Positions 8,791 to 17,762 of a DNA stretch of 64,000 nt are shown in pieces (within the stretch, counting starts at the first letter, position 1; every line of letters starts with the position of its first letter). The stretch covers positions 19,376-83,375 of the forward strand of contig JAHAJA010000016.1 in the NCBI GenBank assembly GCA_018372435.1. Direction: 5' to 3'. The notes beneath the pieces are model-generated. The model was not told the origin of the DNA, did no database searches, and saw nothing but the letters and a program-made list of their open reading frames with translations. The DNA comes from Clostridiales bacterium (lineage in GTDB: Bacteria > Bacillota > Clostridia > Lachnospirales > Lachnospiraceae). Made by a program: the position numbers and the translations under genes.

Positions 8791-9669
8791 ATGGCCTCAA
8801 TGAGAGAGATCAAGAGACGTAAAGGCAGTATACAAAGCACCCAACAGATTACCAAAGCCATGAAGTTAGTTTCTACTGTAAAACTTCAAAGAGCAAAAGG
8901 TAGAGCAGAGAGTTCTAAGCCATACTTTGATTACATGTATGACACAGTTAGCTCAATGCTCGCTAAATCTGGTAATATCACGCATCCATATCTACAAGCA
9001 GGAGATTCACCAAAGAAGGCAATTATCGTAATTACCTCAAATCGTGGTCTTGCTGGTGGATACAATTCAAATATTACTAAGTTAATCAGGAATTCTGATA
9101 TTAAGAAGGAAGACGCTATAATCTATGCAGTAGGAAGAAAAGGTAAAGAAACCTTAGCACGCTACGGTTATGAAGTAAAAGCGGATTATTCTGAAGTAAT
9201 AAATGAACCTATGTACAAGGATGCAGCTGAAATAGGTGCTGCGGTATTAGAAGCGTTCTCAAACAATGAAGTAGGCGAGATTTATCTTGCTTATACTAGA
9301 TTTAAGAATACAGTTACTCATATCCCTAGTCTGATTAAATTACTTCCTGTTGACCCTAATATGGACAAGAGTTTGAAAGAAGAATCAGAAGCAAACTCTG
9401 TAGAGGCTCTTACGTTAATGAACTATGAACCTAGTGCAGAAGAAGCATTGGATATGATTATCCCTAAGTATATGAACAGCTTGATCTATGGTGCTTTAGT
9501 AGAAGCTCTTGCTAGTGAAAACGGTGCAAGAATGCAAGCCATGGATTCTGCTACAAATAATGCGGAAGAAATGATTAGCGACCTTTCGTTAAGTTATAAC
9601 CGCGCAAGACAGAGCTCAATTACGCAAGAATTAACAGAAATTGTTGCAGGAGCTTCTGCAATTAACTAG
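8791..9669 (+). CDS. atpG: ATP synthase F1 subunit gamma
   Basis: Central rotor shaft, 292 residues. The N-terminal helix begins MASMREIKRRKGSIQSTQQITKAM and the C-terminal helix has the family signature ASENGARMQAMDSATNNA. The central Rossmann-like domain contains ITSNRGLAGGYN. Only 14 bp separate it from atpA. Confidence 0.96.
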   Translation: MASMREIKRRKGSIQSTQQITKAMKLVSTVKLQRAKGRAESSKPYFDYMYDTVSSMLAKSGNITHPYLQAGDSPKKAIIVITSNRGLAGGYNSNITKLIRNSDIKKEDAIIYAVGRKGKETLARYGYEVKADYSEVINEPMYKDAAEIGAAVLEAFSNNEVGEIYLAYTRFKNTVTHIPSLIKLLPVDPNMDKSLKEESEANSVEALTLMNYEPSAEEALDMIIPKYMNSLIYGALVEALASENGARMQAMDSATNNAEEMISDLSLSYNRARQSSITQELTEIVAGASAIN

Positions 9670-9689
9670 AAAAGGAGTGAAACAGAAGA

Positions 9690-11081
9690 ATGGCAGATAA
9701 AAACGTTGGTAAAATCACTCAGATTATCGGTGCGGTACTTGATATAAAGTATAGTGAAGGTAAACTTCCTGAAATATATGATGCAATTGAGATTCCTACA
9801 GCAGATGACAGCAAATTAGTTGTAGAAGTAGCACAACATCTCGGTGATGATACAGTTAGGTGTATTGCCATGGGTCCTACAGACGGTTTGGTTCGTGGTA
9901 TGGATGCCATTGCTACAGGTGCACCAATATCTGTACCAGTTGGAGAGGCAACACTTGGACGTATGTTCAATGTACTTGGTCAACCAATTGATGATAAACC
10001 AGTGCCAGAAGGCGCCCGGTTTAATCCTATTCATAGAAAAGCACCTGCATACGAAGATCAATCTACATCTACTGAGATGTTAGAAACAGGAATTAAGGTA
10101 GTAGATTTACTTTGTCCATACCTTAAAGGTGGTAAGACTGGTCTATTTGGCGGTGCTGGTGTAGGTAAAACAGTTCTTATTCAAGAGCTTATTACAAACA
10201 TCGCAACAGAGCACGGTGGATACTCTGTATTCACAGGTGTTGGTGAAAGAACAAGAGAAGGTAATGACCTTTATTATGAAATGATGGAATCAGGAGTTCT
10301 TAATAAGACAGCCATGGTATTTGGTCAGATGAATGAACCACCTGGAGCGAGAATGCGTGTTGGTCTTACTGGACTAACCATTGCTGAGAACTTTCGTGAT
10401 AAAGAAGGAAAAGACGTGTTATTATTCATTGATAACATATTCCGTTTCACACAAGCTGGTTCTGAGGTATCCGCATTACTTGGACGTATGCCAAGTGCTG
10501 TTGGTTACCAACCAACTCTTCAAACAGAGATGGGTGCTTTACAAGAGCGTATCACATCGACTAAGAGTGGTTCTATTACATCAGTTCAAGCTGTATATGT
10601 ACCAGCCGATGACTTAACTGACCCAGCTCCAGCGACTACATTCGCCCATCTTGATGCGAAGACAGTACTTTCACGTTCGATTGTAGAACTTGGTATCTAC
10701 CCAGCGGTAGATCCGCTTGAATCCACTTCAAGAATTCTTGATCCAAATATTGTTGGTGAAGAACACTACAAAGTAGCTCGTGGAGTGCAAGAGATTCTTC
10801 AAAAATACAAAGAATTACAAGATATTATCGCAATCCTTGGTATGGATGAATTATCAGAAGAAGAAAAACTTATTGTATCAAGAGCAAGAAAAGTACAAAG
10901 ATTCCTTTCACAGCCTTTCAACGTTGCAGAACAATTTACAGGCTTAAAAGGTAAATATGTACCAATTGCTGAAACAATTCAAGGCTTTAAAGAAATTATT
11001 GAAGGTAAACATGATGAGATACCGGAGAGTTATTTCCTTAATGCAGGTAATATAGATGACGTTCTTGCCCGTGTTAAGTAA
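9690..11081 (+). CDS. atpD: ATP synthase F1 subunit beta
   Basis: Catalytic subunit, 463 residues. Walker A GGAGVGKT near residue 155, catalytic glutamate in GVGERTREGNDLY, Walker B in LLFIDNIFRF and the DELSEEE (DELSEED-type) sequence in the C-terminal domain are all intact. Start ATG follows AAAAGGAGTG. Confidence 0.98.
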   Translation: MADKNVGKITQIIGAVLDIKYSEGKLPEIYDAIEIPTADDSKLVVEVAQHLGDDTVRCIAMGPTDGLVRGMDAIATGAPISVPVGEATLGRMFNVLGQPIDDKPVPEGARFNPIHRKAPAYEDQSTSTEMLETGIKVVDLLCPYLKGGKTGLFGGAGVGKTVLIQELITNIATEHGGYSVFTGVGERTREGNDLYYEMMESGVLNKTAMVFGQMNEPPGARMRVGLTGLTIAENFRDKEGKDVLLFIDNIFRFTQAGSEVSALLGRMPSAVGYQPTLQTEMGALQERITSTKSGSITSVQAVYVPADDLTDPAPATTFAHLDAKTVLSRSIVELGIYPAVDPLESTSRILDPNIVGEEHYKVARGVQEILQKYKELQDIIAILGMDELSEEEKLIVSRARKVQRFLSQPFNVAEQFTGLKGKYVPIAETIQGFKEIIEGKHDEIPESYFLNAGNIDDVLARVK

Positions 11082-11136
11082 GTTAGTTCAGTGTGAATGA
11101 AAATACGCATTGTTACTGGAAAGTTGAGGTGCTTGA

Positions 11137-11556
11137 ATGGCAGATACAAAAACATTTAATCTACAAATCGTTACACCTGACCGAATCTTCTTTCAAGGCG
11201 ATGCTGAGATGATTGAACTTAAGACAACAGAAGGCGACATTGGTGTATTTAAAGATCATATTCCTTTAACTGCAATCATTGCACCTGGTATACTTAAGAT
11301 TACTAACAATGGAGAGGTAAAGGAAGCTGCTTTATTAAGTGGATTCCTTGAGATTCTTCAAGATAAAGTAATCATATTAGCAGAATCATGTGAATGGCCA
11401 GATGAGATTGATATTAATCGGGCCAATGAAGCAAAGATTCGTGCAGAGCGTCGTCTTAAGGGAACAGATGCAGGACAAATCAATACGACTCGTGCAGAGA
11501 TGGCGTTACGCCGTTCCTTGATTCGTATTGAATTAGCCGAAAAGTCAGGTCACTAA
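11137..11556 (+). CDS. atpC: ATP synthase F1 subunit epsilon
   Basis: Rotor subunit and regulator of ATP hydrolysis, 139 residues. The N-terminal beta-sandwich has the TPDRIFFQGDAEMI and GDIGVFKDHIPLTAII segments, followed by a two-helix C-terminal domain rich in Arg and Glu. It is the last gene of the operon, with a strong terminator right after. Confidence 0.94.
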   Translation: MADTKTFNLQIVTPDRIFFQGDAEMIELKTTEGDIGVFKDHIPLTAIIAPGILKITNNGEVKEAALLSGFLEILQDKVIILAESCEWPDEIDINRANEAKIRAERRLKGTDAGQINTTRAEMALRRSLIRIELAEKSGH

Positions 11557-11564
11557 GATAGTTG

Positions 11565-11605
11565 AAAACAGCTACACAGCCGTTTATGGTTGTGTGGCTG
11601 TTTTT
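11565..11605 (+). terminator. Intrinsic terminator of the atp operon
   Basis: AAAACAGCTACACAGCC (11565-11581) pairs with GGTTGTGTGGCTGTTTT starting at 11588, loop of six bases, followed by a T tract. A strong Rho-independent terminator. Confidence 0.9.
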
Positions 11606-11703
11606 GCTTTATTCCGCCTCCAATGTTTAAAAAGATAAATTATGGAAATAATTAAGACATTACAAATTATGTTAAATTATCTTAAAGATATGGGGGCAAT
11701 TTT

Positions 11704-12546
11704 ATGAGTCATGATATAGAGAATTCACAAAACTGGATTGCGGTAATCTTTAGAACCATCAAGAAGGTACCGCAGTTACTTAAAGGACAAAACAAAAAAG
11801 TAAAGAGTATTGCTTATGTAGTAGCTATCCTTTGGATTGCGGTTTTATCCCAGCTATTTGTTAATCGTTTTTTTACAGATGATAGCAAATTAGTTGATGC
11901 ATTTACGAAAGCTAATTCGGTAATTATGGATAGTAATTTATATCTAGTAGCTGATATGGGAACGGATTATATGAGCGAAGAAGATGAAAAGAATCTATTA
12001 CAGTATGTGTTTTCAGAGATAGGTTTAACAGATGAATGCAAAATTACTCGTGGAGATGATACAGATACTATCTTGACTAAGAGAGAATCCGATCAATCTA
12101 CCACTATTATTAAATTAGTAAGAGATCGTGAGAAGACGAAAAAAGATACGTATCTGGTTAGGAGATATCTAATAATAGACATTACTATTAATGAAGATGT
12201 TAATAGCATACTTTCCTATAAGAAAAAAGCAGAGAAGATTGTATCCAAATTAGAAGCAGCGACTTATGAAAGCCAAGTGACTTTTACAGGAACATATGAT
12301 GGTAAATTAAGTATAGAAGAGCGCAATAAAATCACGGATCGATTTGTCAAAGATCTGCAGGCAAATGTGGTAGTAGAGCAGCGAGGAGATGAGTTGTATA
12401 CAGTCTATGCATATACGGGACTTATTAATGATTATGTTAAGTCTGAAGGAAATAAGATTAATGTTAATATTGCATTCAACTATAACGAAAAGAAGAATAA
12501 AACAAATCTGTATGTAGCAACTCCAATATTAAATCAAGATTATTAG
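11704..12546 (+). CDS. YwmB-like membrane-anchored protein
   Basis: A 280-residue protein with one N-terminal transmembrane helix (about 37-55, SIAYVVAILWIAVLSQLFV) and an extracytoplasmic domain of about 220 residues. The fold pattern and the position directly after atpC suggest the YwmB family (TATA-box-binding-protein-like fold, DUF1779), which occupies the same locus in Bacillus. The assignment rests on context and general appearance, not on a diagnostic motif, so it is tentative. The murA and spoIID genes that follow ywmB in Bacillus are absent here. Confidence 0.5.
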   Translation: MSHDIENSQNWIAVIFRTIKKVPQLLKGQNKKVKSIAYVVAILWIAVLSQLFVNRFFTDDSKLVDAFTKANSVIMDSNLYLVADMGTDYMSEEDEKNLLQYVFSEIGLTDECKITRGDDTDTILTKRESDQSTTIIKLVRDREKTKKDTYLVRRYLIIDITINEDVNSILSYKKKAEKIVSKLEAATYESQVTFTGTYDGKLSIEERNKITDRFVKDLQANVVVEQRGDELYTVYAYTGLINDYVKSEGNKINVNIAFNYNEKKNKTNLYVATPILNQDY

Positions 12547-12674
12547 AAAAAGATTATTGTGCCCCGTTATCTAATGGGTCCATAAATAAGAGAAACAACA
12601 GTGATATATAAGATAGCACATATCATTTTTTGCCTCATATATTAGATAGTGATATAGTAATGAGGAGATAAATC

Positions 12675-13484
12675 ATGAGTAATGATAAATGTAAAAGCAG
12701 TGAAACTAACAATGAGTACATTGATTTCTTAACAAATAATTACTTAAGTTATGATGATATGTACCGTCATATGGTAAATGCAAATACTGCCAGCAGATTT
12801 CAAAACACAGATGAGAATCAAGATTTTGAGAATATAATTGAAGAAAATGTAGATGAATTTGCCGAAGAAGATATGCAAGAAGCATCTGAAGACATGGCTG
12901 AAGAGTTCGAGGAATATTTTTATGGTGAAGGAATGTCAAATGATGATATGGATTTTGAAGAACTAATTAATGAATACAGGAATGGTGGTTATGATCCTTA
13001 TCGAATGCCAATCGGAGTTACCTTGTCAAGGGGTAGTTATCAAGAGGATATGGTAAATTATTTTCGTCCTAATCATAGAAAAGTAGAAGAAGATAGACTT
13101 GATGATGATATTGATTATATGAAGGGTATGTATCCAAGAGCTGCTAGAATAGTGCTACAGTGCATCGAGGATGAGTGTGATAAGTTAGAATATACCGGAA
13201 GTTGCATGTTCGATGAATATCCGGATTTTACGAATATCAACAGAATAGTTGTTCGTATCTATGAAAACGTTAAGAATATGAATATGAATGTAAATGAAAA
13301 TGATAATAAAGATGGCGAGGTAGAGATTAAACAGTGTTGTTACGATAGATATTGTCCATATAACCGTTGTGTAGAGTGTTGTGACGATGGTACGCCAAAC
13401 TGGCTATTCCAGATGGTTCAAACGATGTTCCTTCAAGAGATGGCTAATCGTAGAAGAAGATATCGTTATCGTAGATGGAGATAA
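12675..13484 (+). CDS. Orphan protein with acidic N-terminus, Cys-rich segment and Arg-rich tail
   Basis: I do not recognise a characterised family. Residues 45-105 are very acidic (runs of Glu and Asp with Met). A middle part (about 150-200) has YPRAARIVLQCIEDECDKLEY and FDEYPDF, a short motif I associate with hypothetical proteins of Lachnospiraceae. Then comes a cysteine cluster (CCYDRYCPYNRCVECC) and finally a basic aromatic tail RRRRYRYRRWR. No membrane segment or signal peptide is seen. The charge layout resembles spore coat or nucleic-acid-binding proteins, but this is only a guess. A ribosome site ATGAGGAG precedes the ATG and a terminator follows, so it is monocistronic. Confidence 0.7.
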   Translation: MSNDKCKSSETNNEYIDFLTNNYLSYDDMYRHMVNANTASRFQNTDENQDFENIIEENVDEFAEEDMQEASEDMAEEFEEYFYGEGMSNDDMDFEELINEYRNGGYDPYRMPIGVTLSRGSYQEDMVNYFRPNHRKVEEDRLDDDIDYMKGMYPRAARIVLQCIEDECDKLEYTGSCMFDEYPDFTNINRIVVRIYENVKNMNMNVNENDNKDGEVEIKQCCYDRYCPYNRCVECCDDGTPNWLFQMVQTMFLQEMANRRRRYRYRRWR

Positions 13485-13500
13485 GCTAAACTAAAAAGAG

Positions 13501-13549
13501 GCTGTTGCAAGTTCTGGTTGTAGTAACACAAGAGATTGCAACAGCTTTT
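13501..13549 (+). terminator. Intrinsic terminator after the acidic orphan
   Basis: GCTGTTGCAA (13501-13510) and TTGCAACAGC (13536-13545) form a perfect 10-bp stem followed by TTTTGTTT. Confidence 0.85.
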
Positions 13550-13626
13550 GTTTGCGTAATTATATAAAAATAAGAGTATTTTAAGAATTATATGGTTGTA
13601 GAATAGTGGGAAAGTAGGTACAATAT

Positions 13627-13711
13627 AACTTATAAGAAGTAGCGAAGCTACTTCTAGGGATTACACGAAGTGTAAGACCGCGGCTCCGAAGGAGTTATAA
13701 GTTAACAAGTC
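13627..13711. repeat. Cloverleaf-like palindromic element, copy 1
   Basis: A 9-bp closing stem (AACTTATAA 13627-13635 with TTATAAGTT 13695-13703) encloses three hairpins, each with the triloop GAA: GAAGTAGC/GCTACTTC (13636-13654), TTACAC/GTGTAA (13661-13675) and CTCC/GGAG (13684-13694). Two blocks, 13658-13680 and 13688-13711, recur exactly in copy 2. It is about 77 nt, tRNA-sized, but loops of three bases exclude a tRNA. Function unknown. Confidence 0.75.
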
Positions 13712-13713
13712 TA

Positions 13714-13835
13714 AACTATAAGATAACCCACTAAGTTAGCGATAGAACGAAGTTCTAGAGCATAGGATTACACGAAGTGTAAGACCGTAGCAAATTCAAG
13801 GAACTTGACTTGAAGGAGTTATAAGTTAACAAGTC
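13714..13835. repeat. Cloverleaf-like palindromic element, copy 2
   Basis: A diverged second copy. The closing stem is AACTATAA (13714-13721) with TTATAAGTT (13819-13827), one base bulged. The inner hairpins again have GAA loops: TAGAAC/GTTCTA (13743-13757), TTACAC/GTGTAA (13768-13782), TCAAG/CTTGA (13796-13808). Blocks 13765-13787 and 13812-13835 are identical to copy 1. Different stem sequences with preserved pairing suggest that structure is what is conserved. Confidence 0.7.
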
Positions 13836-13939
13836 CGTAAAACTTAGGCGTTTGTGAAACTCTTTGTAATGCCGACAAACATATCAATATGTTGTCGGCA
13901 TGGAGAAGAGTTTAGCAATTGCCTAAGTCCATAAAACTT
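13831..13939. repeat. Mini-palindrome element (family P, copy a) flanked by 15-nt direct repeats
   Basis: The core 13846-13924 begins AGGC and ends GCCT. Its arms pair in tiers: ACTTAGGC/GCCTAAGT, GAAACTCTT (13856-13864) with AAGAGTTT (13906-13913), and ATGCCGACAA (13869-13878) with TTGTCGGCAT (13892-13901). It is flanked by AAGTCCGTAAAACTT (13831-13845) and AAGTCCATAAAACTT (13925-13939). Removing the core and one flank restores a simple hairpin AACAAG...CTTGTT in front of the next gene, which suggests insertion. Related copies are at 40012, 44257 and 56322. Confidence 0.65.
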
Positions 13940-13958
13940 GTTGAAAGGAGATAAAGCA

Positions 13959-15140
13959 ATGGATAGCAATGTTGTCTCAGTACTTAAAGAGACTTTAAAT
14001 ATAGATTTATTAGATATTATTATCAGTAATCCAATTAAAAAAGATGGGGTCACAAAGATTAAGATAAGACCAATTCTTTTACAAGGAACGTTATTATTTC
14101 AAGTAGAACAGTTTGAAGGAAAACAGGTTTTTCATAGTAATGATGCCAAAGAAGTTATTATGGAAAAGGCAGAGCGTTGGCTAGGTGAGGAATTCAAACA
14201 AGTAGAAGTAAGATCAAAAGAGAAACAATATATTATACTAATCAGCAAAAAAGGAAAGGTTACAATTAAGAAGAAACAACAGAAGGTGATTGGAACAAAG
14301 CAAAACCTAACACATAATCGTACAAAACAGTATCTATTACAAGAAGGAACAGAAGTTCCTTTCTTAGTAGACCTTGGAGTTATGACAGCGGAAGGGAAAA
14401 TTGTACATGCCAAATACGATAAATTCAAGCAAATTAATCGTTATCTTGAGTTTATAGAAGATATCATTCCTAGCCTAGAAGCGGTCCTAAAACAAAAAAA
14501 TGAATTAACGATAATTGATTTCGGGTGCGGAAAATCATATTTGACGTTTGCTATGTATTATTACCTACATGAAGTAAAGGGTTATAATATCCATGTAATC
14601 GGCTTAGATCTAAAGGATGAAGTAATTAAGAAGTGTAATGATTTAGCAAAGAGATATGAGTATGAGAAGTTAGAATTCCTACATGGTGATATAGCAACAT
14701 ATGAAGGAGTAGATTTTGTGGATATGGTTGTAACCTTACATGCATGTGACACCGCCACCGATTACGCCCTTTATAAAGCAGTTATGTGGGGAGCAAAAGT
14801 AATCTTATCTGTACCTTGTTGTCAACATGAGGTGAATAAACAGATTCAATGTGAAGTATTAGACCCTATACTTAAGTATGGTTTAATTCAGGAAAGAACG
14901 GCAGCACTAATTACGGATTCTATGAGAGCATCCTTACTTGAGATTCTTGGATATAAGACACAGATACTTGAGTTTATTGATATGGAACATACCCCAAAGA
15001 ATATTTTAATACGTGCAGTAAAAACTGGGACATGTACTAATCAGAAGGAATTGATAGAAGAATATATTCGCTGTAAGGAATATTTGCATATTGAACCAAC
15101 ATTATATAGTTTGTGTAAAGAGTACATTACGAAGCTCTAA
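13959..15140 (+). CDS. SAM-dependent methyltransferase (Methyltransf_32/METTL25-like)
   Basis: A 393-residue protein. The C-terminal half is a Rossmann methyltransferase: IIDFGCGKSYLTFAM is the SAM-binding motif I, followed by HVIGLDLK (motif II acidic residue), VTLHACDTATDYAL (motif IV region) and SVPCCQHEVN. This combination is seen in the METTL25/RRNAD1-like group, whose bacterial substrates are unknown, possibly RNA. The N-terminal 130 residues have a basic patch that may bind nucleic acid. Start at ATG 13959 is set by GAAAGGAG at 13943-13950; the frame is open a few codons further up. Confidence 0.75.
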   Translation: MDSNVVSVLKETLNIDLLDIIISNPIKKDGVTKIKIRPILLQGTLLFQVEQFEGKQVFHSNDAKEVIMEKAERWLGEEFKQVEVRSKEKQYIILISKKGKVTIKKKQQKVIGTKQNLTHNRTKQYLLQEGTEVPFLVDLGVMTAEGKIVHAKYDKFKQINRYLEFIEDIIPSLEAVLKQKNELTIIDFGCGKSYLTFAMYYYLHEVKGYNIHVIGLDLKDEVIKKCNDLAKRYEYEKLEFLHGDIATYEGVDFVDMVVTLHACDTATDYALYKAVMWGAKVILSVPCCQHEVNKQIQCEVLDPILKYGLIQERTAALITDSMRASLLEILGYKTQILEFIDMEHTPKNILIRAVKTGTCTNQKELIEEYIRCKEYLHIEPTLYSLCKEYITKL

Positions 15141-15179
15141 GCAATTACCTAAATAAATAAAATAGATGGAAGGAATAGT

Positions 15180-17720
15180 ATGTTAAAACACATTTACCGA
15201 TTTGTAGTGTTAGTAATAGTATTTGTGGTATCAATTTTTTTCATGGGTAATAATATTAGGGAAGAAGAGGTTGAAAGTGGTGCAACAACCACAATGTCAG
15301 CTACCACATATCCAGTAATGTATATTGAGACAGACCGAGGGCTCATGAATCCGTTACATGGTTATAGTACCAATATTGAAGCAAATATGATACGTGAAAC
15401 TATTACATTATTAGATAATGATCAAGCGGTTACTGTCAGTATTGATCAAAAGAAATTAACAGTAAAGAAGATTAATTACGAAGTACGTGATAATAATCAA
15501 TACTCGCTAATTGAAGAAGGTTCCATTAGTGCTCTCACACAAACAGATGATAATAAAACAGCTAAGATTAAAATTAAAGAGATATTAGAAGAGAATAAAG
15601 AATATGCTATGAAGATTACCGCAGTAACTTCAACCGGGGAAAAGATACATTTCTATACAAGAATAAAGAAGATTCTTAACGCGCATTTGAATGAGAAATA
15701 TGATTTTGTAGAGCAGATTCATGAGTCCATTCTAAACAAGGACGAAGCCGCAGGAATCGGTAGTTATTTGGAGACAAATTCTACAATGGATAATTCTAGT
15801 TATGCTTATGTGAATATCAATTCCAGTTACGATATGGTTATGTGGGGCAGTCTAAAACCTACACTTATATCAGATGTAATAACACGAATCACAGAGATGA
15901 ATCAAGAAACGGCTTCTTTTGTATTAAAATATAAAGTAGAAGTGGAAACGGATACTGGAGTGGAGCAATATACGGTTTCAGAATTCTTCCGCGTAAAATA
16001 TACGGCAGCTAGAATGTATCTACTCTATTATGAAAGAAAGGCAGAAGCCGCCTTTAATCCAGATTATATGAGTATCAAGAAAGGGGAACTTAAGATTGGT
16101 GTGTCCAATCTATATGATTTACCTTTCTTAACGGATGAAGCAGAGACTAAACTTTGTTTTGTACGTAATAAGACATTGTGGTATTATGATATGATAGCCA
16201 ATACCATGGTTAAAGTATTTACCTTTGAGCAAAAACAGTCGGATTTTATAAGGGATTGCTATGATCAACATGATATTAAAATATTGAATATTGATGCAGA
16301 TGGTAATATAGATTTTGTTGTATATGGTTATATGAATCGTGGTGAATATGAGGGTCGTACCGCAGTTATATTATATCGATTCTATTCTGTAGAGAATCGT
16401 GTGGAAGAACAAGTATATATTCCAATGAATGTTCCTTATGAAGTTATGAAGCAAGACTTAGAGGGATTTAGTTATGTTAATCGTTCAAGTGTATTCTACT
16501 TCTCATTACAGGATCAGATATTTGCTTATAATATGATTACTAAGAAACTAGAGACAATCGTAGAAGAGGCAGACCCCGACAATATAATGATTTCACAAAA
16601 AGACTCCTATATTGCATGGACAGATAACAGTGAGTTAGGAAAGGCGTCTAGTATCATTTTGCTTGATTTAGAAACAGGAGCTAAGAGTTATATCAAGGCA
16701 AAAGAAGGGCAAAGTGTACGTATCTTTGGCAAGATAAATGAAAATCTAATATTAGGATATGTGAAGGATTCAGATTTAACGATGGATACAGATGGAACAA
16801 TTCTTGCGCCTGCATATAAAGTTTCTATCATAGATAAGGAACGACAAGAATTAAAAACTTATGAAGTTAAGAAATATTATACTGTGGCTGCAACGGTGAA
16901 CGACAATGTTATTGAACTAAAGAGAGTGAAAAAAACTGCAAGTAGCGAAACAAATTATGCTTTAGCAGAATCCGATTTTATACTCAACAGGACTGAAACG
17001 AATGGATCCAAGATTGAGGTAACAACTCGAGTGACGGATAAGATGTTAACGGAGTTATATCTTACAATTCCAAGTACGATTACATTAACTAAGAAACCAG
17101 ACATTAAAACTACAGTTAATACCGTAATTACGGAAGACACAACGTTACGACTTGATATTGATCGTAGCAGCAGGGAACGCTATTATGTATATGCTTTAGG
17201 TGAGATTCTTGGAGTATATGACAATGCAGGAGATGCAATTGTATTGGCGGATGAAAAAATGGGATCCGTTATTAATCAGAATTTTAAAGTTATTTGGGAA
17301 CGTGGGAAAAAATCCACAAGGGCAACGATTAGTAGTATAACACCGGTTTATGCAAGTAGCGGATTAACAAGTAAGAAAGCTTGTGCGAAGATGCTTCTAG
17401 CTAATTCAGGAGTTAATGTTACTGTCGGTCAAATTGGGGATAAAAACCGCTCCATTATGGATATACTAACACAGTATATGAAGAAAGAACCGATTAATCT
17501 AACTGGAAGTACACTAGAAGAGGTCCTTTACAATGTAAGTGAAGGAAGAGCAGTTATTGCCATGAAGAGTAATGGTCAAGCAGTATTAATTACGGAATAC
17601 GATGAATTCAATATTACTATGATTGATCCTGAACTTGGTAGAACATGGAAAGAAGGCTACAAAGATAGTTCTAAGATGTTTGAAAAAGCAGGCAATATCT
17701 TTATTAGTTTTATAGAATAG
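15180..17720 (+). CDS. Large membrane-anchored extracellular protein with a C39-like C-terminal domain
   Basis: 846 residues. An N-terminal hydrophobic segment (about 5-24) anchors a long extracytoplasmic part; the middle (about 300-620) has repeated short beta segments with Asp and Tyr, which looks like a beta-propeller type region. The last 115 residues resemble a papain-like C39 domain: Cys in KKACAKMLL near residue 735 and the ITEYDEFNITMIDPELG segment. In C39 proteins the second motif normally has His before AV (GHAV); here it is GQAV, so proteolysis is doubtful and a binding role is more likely. Starts 39 bp after the methyltransferase gene and is probably co-transcribed. Function unknown. 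Confidence 0.65.
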   Translation: MLKHIYRFVVLVIVFVVSIFFMGNNIREEEVESGATTTMSATTYPVMYIETDRGLMNPLHGYSTNIEANMIRETITLLDNDQAVTVSIDQKKLTVKKINYEVRDNNQYSLIEEGSISALTQTDDNKTAKIKIKEILEENKEYAMKITAVTSTGEKIHFYTRIKKILNAHLNEKYDFVEQIHESILNKDEAAGIGSYLETNSTMDNSSYAYVNINSSYDMVMWGSLKPTLISDVITRITEMNQETASFVLKYKVEVETDTGVEQYTVSEFFRVKYTAARMYLLYYERKAEAAFNPDYMSIKKGELKIGVSNLYDLPFLTDEAETKLCFVRNKTLWYYDMIANTMVKVFTFEQKQSDFIRDCYDQHDIKILNIDADGNIDFVVYGYMNRGEYEGRTAVILYRFYSVENRVEEQVYIPMNVPYEVMKQDLEGFSYVNRSSVFYFSLQDQIFAYNMITKKLETIVEEADPDNIMISQKDSYIAWTDNSELGKASSIILLDLETGAKSYIKAKEGQSVRIFGKINENLILGYVKDSDLTMDTDGTILAPAYKVSIIDKERQELKTYEVKKYYTVAATVNDNVIELKRVKKTASSETNYALAESDFILNRTETNGSKIEVTTRVTDKMLTELYLTIPSTITLTKKPDIKTTVNTVITEDTTLRLDIDRSSRERYYVYALGEILGVYDNAGDAIVLADEKMGSVINQNFKVIWERGKKSTRATISSITPVYASSGLTSKKACAKMLLANSGVNVTVGQIGDKNRSIMDILTQYMKKEPINLTGSTLEEVLYNVSEGRAVIAMKSNGQAVLITEYDEFNITMIDPELGRTWKEGYKDSSKMFEKAGNIFISFIE

Positions 17721-17762
17721 GAGTTTATAAAACTCATTAACAAAAGAAAGGCAAGTGATAAT

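Noticed and set aside
9816..10061. Antisense and alternate-frame open frames inside atpD
   Set aside because: They overlap the highly conserved beta subunit and have no initiation signals.
13627..13703. tRNA-like cloverleaf
   Set aside because: Loops of three bases, no anticodon loop, no T-psi-C sequence, no CCA; counted as a palindromic element.
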